DNA of 25,411 nucleotides from an uncultured Candidatus Competibacteraceae bacterium (GTDB lineage Bacteria > Pseudomonadota > Gammaproteobacteria > Competibacterales > Competibacteraceae). Below are positions 6,327-13,044 of this stretch, piece by piece. A program made the translations under genes and the position numbers. The notes under the pieces are model-generated. The model saw only the letters and a list, made by a program, of their open reading frames with translations, was not told where the DNA came from and did not search any database. The DNA is taken from contig CALGOO010000141.1 of the NCBI GenBank assembly GCA_937960715.1, positions 1 to 25,411 of the forward strand, written 5' to 3'. The stretch's first letter is position 1. The number at the start of each line of letters is the position of its first letter.

Positions 6327-8244
6327 TCGGCGCCCGCGCGACCTCCGCGACGAGCAGGTCGAACTGCTGTACGCGCAGGCTCCGTTGGGAATCATGGCCA
6401 GTCTGCTCATCGCTCCACTGCTGGTGTTGACGCTGTGGAACGCCCTGCCGTGGGCGGTCCTGCTCGGGTGGCTGCTGGCGCTGAAGATCACCGTCCTGAT
6501 TCGGCTGGCCCTGATCGTGGCTTTTCGGCGCCGCGCCGTTCCGGACCCCGCCGCCGAACGCTGGACTACCCGCTACACATGGGCCTGCGCCGCCAGTGGC
6601 GTCTGCTGGGGCGGCTGTGTCGTCCTGCTGGCCTTTTCGCCATCGCGGGTCCACGACGCCTTCATCGCCCTGATCCTGGGCGGCATGCTCATGGGCGGCG
6701 TGTTCACCATGAGTTCGATCCTGCGTGCTTACGTCGCTTACGCCCTGCCCCTCGGGCTGCCGCCGGTGCTCTGGCTACTGCTGCGCGACGATCCAACGCA
6801 TGCCGCCATGGGCGCCGCCGGCATGCTTTACCTTCTGGTGGGGCTGGCGACCGCCCAGCGATTCCACCGGACGCTCGCTCGTTCGCTGCGGCTGGCCACG
6901 GAAAACCTGAAGCTGGCCCAGTCCTGCGCCAAGGCCAGGGAACAGGCCGAGGCCACCAACCAGCAACTGGCCGATCAGCAGGCGGCGCTGCGCGACAGCG
7001 TGGCCGCCATGCGCCAGTTGTACGAGGTGATCTCCGTTCCACGCCGCCATGCCAGGGATCGAATTCAGGCCATCCTGGCGATGGGTTGCCAGCGTTTCGG
7101 CCTGACGATCGGCATCCTGTGCCACATCGAGGGCGAACGCTACGAAGTCGTCCATGTCCTGGCGCCTGGGGGCGAAGTCGCTCAAGGCGACGCGCTCGCC
7201 CTGAGCAACACCTACTGCCAGGATACCCTGCGCGCCCGAACATGTTTGGGTTTCGAGCACGCCTCGTCCGGCCCCTGGCGCCAGCATCCGTGCTATCGGA
7301 AGTTCGGGCTGGAAGCCTATCTGGGGGTTCCGGTCTGGGTCGGCGATCAACTGTATGGCACGTTGAACTTTTCCGACTTCAAACCGCGGGCGACGCCGTT
7401 CACCACCGTGGATCGCGAACTGATCCAGATCATGGCCCAGTGGGTCGGCGGCGTCCTGGAGCAGGAGCGCATGGCCGAGGCCGCGCGCCGCCAGCAGGCC
7501 CTGCTGGCCCACGCCTCGCGCCTCAACACCCTGGGCGAAATGGCGTCCAGCCTGGTTCACGAGATCAACCAACCCATCACCGCCATCGCCCTGTACGCCG
7601 AAGCGGGGTTGACCCGCGCGCGCAACGAGGCGCTGGACGTCGCCGAGGCGCGCGACGCCCTGGAAAAGATCGCCGCCCAAGGCGCCCGATCCCAGGCCAT
7701 CATTCACCGGATCCGTCATTTTGCGCGCCAGACGAAACCCCAATACACCGTGGTTCGGCTGAACGACGTGTTCGAGGACATCGCCGACTTCCTGGACCTG
7801 GAGGCCCGGCGCCACCGGATCGAGCTTCGTTACGACATCGCGCCGGATTTGCCGCGGGTGTTGGTCGATGTCCTGCAAGTGCAACAAGTGATTTTGAACC
7901 TGGTTCGCAACGCCATGGACGCCATGAGCGCCAACCCGGAACAGGAGGGCGGCGTCGTGACGATCGCCGCCCGCGCCGACTTGAGGGAGGTCAGGATCGC
8001 GGTCCAGGATTCCGGACCCGGTTTGGCGCCGGAGGTGCTCGCTTGCCTGCCGCGACTCTTCCTCACCACCAAGCCCGACGGGCTTGGCCTGGGACTGTCG
8101 ATCAGCCAATCCATCGTCGAGGCGCACGGCGGCCGGCTGTGGGCGACGCCCAACACCGGCCCCGGCGTCACCTTCCACTTCACCCTGCCCGTCGCCACCG
8201 TATCCAAGGACGCGACCGAACCCCTGCCCATCGAGGCAGGGTAG
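6304..8244 (+). CDS. Membrane sensor histidine kinase with GAF domain
   Basis: This kinase of about 646 residues autophosphorylates on histidine and passes the phosphate to a response regulator. Residues ~25-195 hold five or six hydrophobic helices, giving a multi-pass MASE-like membrane sensor with hardly any periplasmic domain. A helical linker follows (~196-238), then a GAF domain (~239-395, with GVPVWVGDQLYGTLNF), a HisKA region with H419 in LVHEINQPITAI, and an ATPase domain with N-box LVRNAMDAM, DSGPGL and a TKPDGLGLGLSI G-box. The HEINQP box places it with the FixL/TodS/DctB-like kinases. The GTG at 6304 (ggaaa upstream) keeps the first helix intact; an ATG at 6394 would shorten it by 30 residues. 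The second kinase starts 15 bases downstream. Confidence 0.88.
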   Translation: MCPDLAADRRPRDLRDEQVELLYAQAPLGIMASLLIAPLLVLTLWNALPWAVLLGWLLALKITVLIRLALIVAFRRRAVPDPAAERWTTRYTWACAASGVCWGGCVVLLAFSPSRVHDAFIALILGGMLMGGVFTMSSILRAYVAYALPLGLPPVLWLLLRDDPTHAAMGAAGMLYLLVGLATAQRFHRTLARSLRLATENLKLAQSCAKAREQAEATNQQLADQQAALRDSVAAMRQLYEVISVPRRHARDRIQAILAMGCQRFGLTIGILCHIEGERYEVVHVLAPGGEVAQGDALALSNTYCQDTLRARTCLGFEHASSGPWRQHPCYRKFGLEAYLGVPVWVGDQLYGTLNFSDFKPRATPFTTVDRELIQIMAQWVGGVLEQERMAEAARRQQALLAHASRLNTLGEMASSLVHEINQPITAIALYAEAGLTRARNEALDVAEARDALEKIAAQGARSQAIIHRIRHFARQTKPQYTVVRLNDVFEDIADFLDLEARRHRIELRYDIAPDLPRVLVDVLQVQQVILNLVRNAMDAMSANPEQEGGVVTIAARADLREVRIAVQDSGPGLAPEVLACLPRLFLTTKPDGLGLGLSISQSIVEAHGGRLWATPNTGPGVTFHFTLPVATVSKDATEPLPIEAG

Positions 8245-8259
8245 CGAGCCAGCACCGCC

Positions 8260-9579
8260 ATGAGCCTTTTCCGGTCCGTCCTTGCGCAAATCATCGGTAT
8301 CGTCGACACCGCCTCGAACCGGGACGAAGCGCAACCGCCCCGCGCCAACGACGAACTGGAACAACGAGTTCGGACCCGCACCGCGGAACTGATGGCCGCC
8401 AACCATGCGTTGGAAGCGCAAATCGCCGCCTGCGTCCAGGTGGAATGCGCCCTGCGTGACAGCGAGGAACGGTTTCGTCAACTGACCGAGCACATCCGGG
8501 AAGTATTCTGGGTGTACGGGGTCGCGGAAGAACGGTTGCTTTACGTCAGTCCCGCCTATGAGGAGATCTGGGGGCATCCCGCGCAGAGTTTGCTGGATCG
8601 ACCGCTGGAATGGATCGAGTCCGTCCATCCCGACGATCGGCCGCAAGTCCGCGCGGCCCACCTTGAAAAACTGGAGTCGGGCGTGTTCGACCAGGAATAT
8701 CGAATCATTCGGCCGGATGGCGCGGTGCGCTGGATCTGGGACCGGGGTTTTCCCATCCGCGATCTTGTCGGTCACGTTTACCGTATCGCCGGGCTGGCCG
8801 AGGACATCACCCTGCGCAAACTGGCCGAGGACCAATTGCGCCGGCAGCAGGTGGAGCTGGCCAAGACTTCGCGACTCAGCCTGGCGGTGGAAATGGCCTC
8901 TACCCTGGCCCATGAGATCAATCAACCCCTGGCGGCGATCGTCGCTTATGCCCAGGCCTGTCTGGGCCTGGTGCGCAAGGATCGGATCGACCCCCGGGCG
9001 CTGACCGGCGCGCTCGAGGAGGTCGTCAACCAGGGGTTGCGGGCCGGTGGCATCATCCGCCACCTGCGCGATCTGGTGCGCAAGCATCCGGCCGTCCAGA
9101 CCGCGCTTCGCTTGAACGCCCTGATTCACGCCGTGATCCATTACATGCAACTGGAACTGCGCCAGGCGGGGGTGGCGTTGCGCCTGGAACTGGCGGACTC
9201 CTTGCCAATGGTTCTGGCCGACGACATTCAAGTGCAACTGGTGGTGCTCTATCTGATTCGCAACGCCATCGAGGCGATGAGCGAAACCGACGCGGAACCA
9301 CGCGAGCTGACCCTGCGCACGACCCTCGACGATCCATTCACTGTGCGGATCACAGTGCGCGACACCGGGCGGGGGCTTGGCGAGGAAGCGGCCCAGCGAC
9401 TGTTCCAGCCCTTCTTCACCACCAAGCCCGACGGCATGGGCATGAGCCTGTCGGTCAGCCGCTCGATCATCGAATCGCAGGGCGGGCGGCTCTGGGCAAC
9501 GACGAATCCCGATCGCGGCCTTTCCTTTCATTTCACCCTGCCGGTCCACTCCGGGCACGAATCCTTGCCCGCCCCATGA
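8260..9579 (+). CDS. Soluble PAS-domain sensor histidine kinase (FixL-like)
   Basis: This 439-residue kinase has no membrane helix, so it is probably cytosolic. Residues ~28-65 form a short coiled coil, followed by a PAS domain with its PAC motif at ~66-190 (ERFRQLTEHI, HPDDR, YRIIRPDGAVRWI, GLAEDIT). H218 lies in LAHEINQPLAAI. The ATPase domain has LIRNAIEAM, DTGRGLG and TTKPDGMGMSLSV. No haem-ligand context typical of FixL was identified, so the ligand is unknown. The catalytic half closely resembles that of the upstream kinase, including GGRLWAT and FHFTLPV, which suggests duplication. Its stop overlaps the regulator's start as ATGA (9576-9579), which ties the two together in expression and makes the regulator its likely partner. 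Confidence 0.9.
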   Translation: MSLFRSVLAQIIGIVDTASNRDEAQPPRANDELEQRVRTRTAELMAANHALEAQIAACVQVECALRDSEERFRQLTEHIREVFWVYGVAEERLLYVSPAYEEIWGHPAQSLLDRPLEWIESVHPDDRPQVRAAHLEKLESGVFDQEYRIIRPDGAVRWIWDRGFPIRDLVGHVYRIAGLAEDITLRKLAEDQLRRQQVELAKTSRLSLAVEMASTLAHEINQPLAAIVAYAQACLGLVRKDRIDPRALTGALEEVVNQGLRAGGIIRHLRDLVRKHPAVQTALRLNALIHAVIHYMQLELRQAGVALRLELADSLPMVLADDIQVQLVVLYLIRNAIEAMSETDAEPRELTLRTTLDDPFTVRITVRDTGRGLGEEAAQRLFQPFFTTKPDGMGMSLSVSRSIIESQGGRLWATTNPDRGLSFHFTLPVHSGHESLPAP

Positions 9580-10190
9580 ACGCCGATCCCACGATTTTAG
9601 TCGTCGACGACGATCAGGCGGTGCGCGAAGCCATCAGCCTGCTGCTGCGCGCCGATGGCCTGGCGGTGGCCACCTTCGCCAGCGCCGCCGCGTTTCTGGA
9701 GTCCACCGCCGCCCAGCAGCCCGGTTGTCTGGTGCTGGACGTGCGGATGCCGGGCATGAGTGGTCTGGATCTGCAAAAACAGCTTCGGGCGCGCGGCTTC
9801 CGCCTCCCGATCCTGTTCATGACCGGCCACGGCGATGTGCCCATGGCGATTCGAGCGATGAAGGCGGGAGCCTTCGATTTTCTGGAAAAGCCGTTTCAGG
9901 GCGAGCTGTTGCTGGAGCGGGTGCGGGAGGCGCTCGCCCTGGACGCCCGCCAGCGCGCGCGTCAGGAACGGCGCGCCGAAGCTGCGGCGCGCCTGGCCCT
10001 GCTGTCGCCGCGCGAGTGGGAGGTGCTGGACCGGGTCGCGGCCGGGCAATACAACAAGGTGATCGCCGCCGAACTCGGGATCAGTCTGTCCACGGTCGAG
10101 ATTCACCGCAAGCGGGTGATGGAGAAGCTTCAGGCCGAATCGTTGTCGGGCCTGATCCGAACACTGGCGCTGGCGAACGATGGGGAATAG
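9576..10190 (+). CDS. FixJ/TodT-family response regulator
   Basis: This 204-residue regulator has a receiver domain (residues ~6-120) with acidic D11-D13, phosphoacceptor D55 in LVLDVRMPG, T83 and K105 in FLEKPF. A linker rich in Arg and Ala leads to a LuxR/GerE-type helix-turn-helix (~143-204: LSPREWEVL...G.YNKVIAAELGISLSTVEIHRKRVMEKL). It is expected to bind DNA when phosphorylated. Overlap with the upstream kinase gene indicates co-translation, and with two kinases before it, it may integrate two signals. The target promoters are not known; the copA operon itself is an obvious candidate. The gene ends 13 bases before a convergent gene. Confidence 0.93.
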   Translation: MNADPTILVVDDDQAVREAISLLLRADGLAVATFASAAAFLESTAAQQPGCLVLDVRMPGMSGLDLQKQLRARGFRLPILFMTGHGDVPMAIRAMKAGAFDFLEKPFQGELLLERVREALALDARQRARQERRAEAAARLALLSPREWEVLDRVAAGQYNKVIAAELGISLSTVEIHRKRVMEKLQAESLSGLIRTLALANDGE

Positions 10191-10215
10191 CGCCGGGCGG
10201 GCGTCAAGCCCGGCG
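10191..10215. terminator. Hairpin between convergent genes
   Basis: cgccgggc (10191-10198) and gcccggcg (10208-10215) form a perfect 8-bp GC stem with a 9-base loop. The loop contains the stop codon of the minus-strand gene (10204-10206), and the first base follows the regulator's stop codon. There is no T-tract on either side. It could end transcription of both genes or protect their 3' ends. Confidence 0.45.
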
Positions 10216-10962
10216 GCGTTCCACGAAGGCTCGCAACGCTGTCGTCGCTTCCGGCGCATTCAAAAGTTCGATGAAATGGCGGCCTTCCAGCGCCATGGTT
10301 TCCCGCAGGGCTTCAGCCTCGTTACGCTTGAGCAGTGTTTTAGCCAGGCGCACCGCCGCCGCCGGTTGTCGGGCCAGCCGCCGCGCCCGGACCATGGCCA
10401 GCTCCAGGGTCGCGTCCGCGTCGGCGCCGATGCCGTTGATCAGGCCCCATTCCAGCGCCTGCTCGGCGCTGAACGGTTCGCCCAGCAGCAACAGCTCCGC
10501 CGCCCGCGGGTGACCGATCCGGCGCGGCAGCAGCAGGCTGGAGCCGCCTTCCGGGCACAGTCCCAAACTCACGAACGGCATCGTCAGGGTCGTCCCAGCC
10601 CGAACGTACACCAGATCGCAGTGCAGCAGCATCGTCACCCCGATGCCGATCGCCAGGCCGTTCACCGCCGCGACCAGCGGCTTTTCGATCTGGCGCAGCG
10701 CCGTCAGGAATCGAAAGACCGGGCTGTCCTCGCCGGCCGGCGGCGCCGCCAGGAAGTCGGCGATATCGTTGCCGCTGCTGAAACTGTCGCCGCCGCCGGT
10801 CAGCACCACCGCCCGAACGGTGGCGTCTTCCGTCGCTTCGTTCAAGGTGGCGGTCAACGCCGCGTACATCGCCAACGTCAAGGCGTTCTTCTTGTCGGGG
10901 CGGTGAATGCGAACCCGCAAGACCCCTTCTTCCCGTTCGGTTAAAATCTCTGGCGTACTCAC
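10204..10962 (-). CDS. Enoyl-CoA hydratase/isomerase family protein (probable Δ3,Δ2-enoyl-CoA isomerase)
   Basis: This 252-residue crotonase-fold protein has the oxyanion-hole segments SFSSGNDIADF (residues 60-70) and AVNGLAIGIG (99-108). The segment SLGLCPEGGSSLLLPRRIG (132-150) contains a single glutamate, E138. That PEGxSS pattern recalls the SPEGCSS region of ECI2/Eci1-type isomerases, which shift the double bond of 3-enoyl-CoAs for beta-oxidation, more than the two-glutamate site of true hydratases. The substrate is inferred. The GTG start at 10962 has gaggaa a few bases upstream on the minus strand. It is a single gene convergent with the response regulator, and pncB diverges upstream. 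Confidence 0.87.
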   Translation of the reverse strand: MSTPEILTEREEGVLRVRIHRPDKKNALTLAMYAALTATLNEATEDATVRAVVLTGGGDSFSSGNDIADFLAAPPAGEDSPVFRFLTALRQIEKPLVAAVNGLAIGIGVTMLLHCDLVYVRAGTTLTMPFVSLGLCPEGGSSLLLPRRIGHPRAAELLLLGEPFSAEQALEWGLINGIGADADATLELAMVRARRLARQPAAAVRLAKTLLKRNEAEALRETMALEGRHFIELLNAPEATTALRAFVERRRA

Positions 10963-11067
10963 TCCGATTTCCTCGCTGGATAGTGACGGTAAACTCCCGA
11001 TAGCCCCGCGTCGCCGACCCACTGACGGATCGCGCGGCGTCGACCCCACGAAAGCGCAGGCGCCGCC

Positions 11068-12402
11068 ATGACCATTGCCCAAAGCGCGTTGCTGACCGAT
11101 CTGTATCAGCTCACCATGCTCCAGACTTATCACGCGGAGCGCATGAACGAAACGGCCGTGTTCGAGCTGTTCGCGCGCCGCCTGCCGCCGCAGCGAGGGT
11201 TTCTGCTGGCCGCCGGCCTGGAACAGGCGCTGGATTACCTGGAGAACCTGCGTTTCACCCCCGAGGAGCGGGACTGGCTGGCCGGCGCCGGCCGCTTCAG
11301 CCTCGACTTCGTCGAAACGCTGGCCGACTTCCGGTTTACCGGCGCGGTCCATGCGCTACCCGAAGGGACGGTGTTTTTCGCCAACGAACCGGTCCTGCGC
11401 GTCACCGCGCCGCTGCCGCAGGCGCAGTTGGTGGAAAGCCGGCTGATCAACCTGCTGCATTACCAGACCCTGGTCGCGTCCAAGGCCGCCCGCTGCGTGC
11501 TGGCGGCGTCCGGCAAGCTGCTGGTGGATTTTGGTCTGCGTCGCGCCCACGGCGGGGAAGCGGCGCTGTTGGCGGCGCGGGCCAGTTACCTGGCCGGCTT
11601 CGCTGGCACCGCCACCGTCCAGGCCGGGATGCGGTTCGACATTCCGCTCTTCGGCACCATGGCGCATTCGCTGATTCAGGCCCACGACCGCGAAGAGGAC
11701 GCTTTCGAACACTTCGCCGCCGCCCAGCCCGGCAATGTGACCCTGTTGCTCGACACCTACGACACCGAGGCCGCCGCTCACACGCTGGTGAAACTCGCGC
11801 CCCGCCTGCGCGCGCGCGGCATCGCCATCCGGGGCGTGCGAATCGACAGCGGCGATCTGGCCGAGCACGCCCGGCGGGTGCGGCGCATTCTCGACGACGG
11901 GGATCTGCGCCAGGTCACCATTTTCGGCAGCGGCGATCTCGACGAACACCGCATCCGTGAGTTACTGGCTGATGGAGCGCCATTCGATGGCTTCGGCGTC
12001 GGCACCCGGCTGGACGCCTCCACCGACGCGCCCACGCTGGACATGGTCTACAAGCTGCAAGAATACGCCGGTCAGCCCCGGCGCAAACGGTCCGAGGGCA
12101 AGGCCACCTGGCCGGGTCGCAAGCAGGTGTACCGGCGGACGGCGGAAGGAATTTTCGCCGGCGATAGCCTTGGCCTGGAGCATTGCCCCCGGCCGGGCGA
12201 ATCGCTGCTGACGCCGGTGATGGCGCAGGGCCGGCGGCTGCGAGCGCCGGAGCCACTGAACGCGATCCGCGAACGAGTTCGGGCGCAACTGGCGGCCTTG
12301 CCCGCCGCCTTGCGCGCCGGCGAAACCGCGCCGCCCTATCCGGTGGAGGTCGCGCCCGAGTTGCGAGAACTGACCGAGCAACTGGACCGGAAGCCGCACT
12401 GA
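11068..12402 (+). CDS. pncB: Nicotinate phosphoribosyltransferase
   Basis: This 444-residue enzyme makes nicotinate mononucleotide from nicotinate and PRPP with ATP assistance, salvaging NAD precursors in the cytosol. Signatures are LLTDLYQLTM (8-17), FELFARRLP, the DFGLRRAHGGEAA block (154-166), GTMAHSLIQA with the candidate phosphorylated histidine H200, LLLDTYDT (226-232), IRGVRIDSGDL and FGVGTRLD. The ~440-aa length and TDLYQLTM start fit the bacterial NAPRTase group typified by Mycobacterium-like PncB. The ATG at 11068 is preceded by gcagg at a suitable distance. A small membrane-protein gene follows four bases later. Confidence 0.95.
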   Translation: MTIAQSALLTDLYQLTMLQTYHAERMNETAVFELFARRLPPQRGFLLAAGLEQALDYLENLRFTPEERDWLAGAGRFSLDFVETLADFRFTGAVHALPEGTVFFANEPVLRVTAPLPQAQLVESRLINLLHYQTLVASKAARCVLAASGKLLVDFGLRRAHGGEAALLAARASYLAGFAGTATVQAGMRFDIPLFGTMAHSLIQAHDREEDAFEHFAAAQPGNVTLLLDTYDTEAAAHTLVKLAPRLRARGIAIRGVRIDSGDLAEHARRVRRILDDGDLRQVTIFGSGDLDEHRIRELLADGAPFDGFGVGTRLDASTDAPTLDMVYKLQEYAGQPRRKRSEGKATWPGRKQVYRRTAEGIFAGDSLGLEHCPRPGESLLTPVMAQGRRLRAPEPLNAIRERVRAQLAALPAALRAGETAPPYPVEVAPELRELTEQLDRKPH

Positions 12403-12406
12403 CCCC

Positions 12407-12910
12407 ATGCGCGCCCTGTTCGAGCTGTTCCTCGATATCTGCCTGCTGCGCCGGGGGCCGCAGGACGTACCCGCCGGGATGGCGTTGCTGAAACTGTGCC
12501 TGTTGGGCTATGGACTGTCCGGGCTGGCGGTACTGCTGTTGAGTACGCCGGCGCCGGTGGCGATTCTGCAAATCCTGCTGGATTTGGTGTTGCTGGCTGG
12601 ACTGCTGCATCTGGCGCTGCTGGCGCGGCGGCATCCCCGGCGCTTCGAACAGACCCTGAGCGCCCTGACCGGGACCGGTATGCTGATGGGCCTGCTGGCG
12701 CTGCCGATGATGGTCTGGATCGTCCGCCAGGGACCGAACGGCGATACGCAACTGCCGGTGCTGTTGTTGCTGGGATTGATGGCGTGGAGCATCACGGTCA
12801 TGGCTCACATCCTGCGCCAGGCGCTCGATATCCCCGTCTGGGCCGGCGCGCTGGGCGCGCTCGGTTACACTTTCTTGTCCTGGATGCTGACCGGCTGGAT
12901 TGGCGCTTAG
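12407..12910 (+). CDS. Small multi-pass membrane protein, unknown function
   Basis: This 167-residue protein has four or five hydrophobic helices (approximately residues 22-47, 50-72, 87-106, 115-136, 140-163). Short charged loops separate them, including RRHPRRFEQ after the second. The general look recalls Yip1-type membrane proteins, but I cannot assign a family. It starts four bases after pncB and is probably translated from the same message. Nothing in it suggests vitamin transport specifically, although a link to nicotinate uptake is conceivable from position. No clear Shine-Dalgarno is seen other than in the end of pncB. Confidence 0.72.
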   Translation: MRALFELFLDICLLRRGPQDVPAGMALLKLCLLGYGLSGLAVLLLSTPAPVAILQILLDLVLLAGLLHLALLARRHPRRFEQTLSALTGTGMLMGLLALPMMVWIVRQGPNGDTQLPVLLLLGLMAWSITVMAHILRQALDIPVWAGALGALGYTFLSWMLTGWIGA

Positions 12911-13044
12911 GGTGGGTGGTGCTTCAGGTGTGGGGCCATCCACATCGGGAACGTCGCCGCGCATCTCGACAACTGACGGACCCATGGGGTAGGGGGGTAG
13001 CGCCGTTGATCTGTCTGGACCAACCTTGACGGTCGCCCGCCGCT

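Noticed and set aside
6775..9558. Very long open frame (about 927 codons) on the minus strand opposite the kinases
   Set aside because: It mirrors the codon structure of two clear kinase genes, is Gly/Gln/His/Arg-rich and low in complexity, and has no family motif. It is a GC-bias shadow.
9576..10190. Canonical FixLJ oxygen-sensing system
   Set aside because: The PAS domain shows no identifiable haem-binding signature and there are no nif/fix or FNR genes nearby, so I name only the family resemblance.
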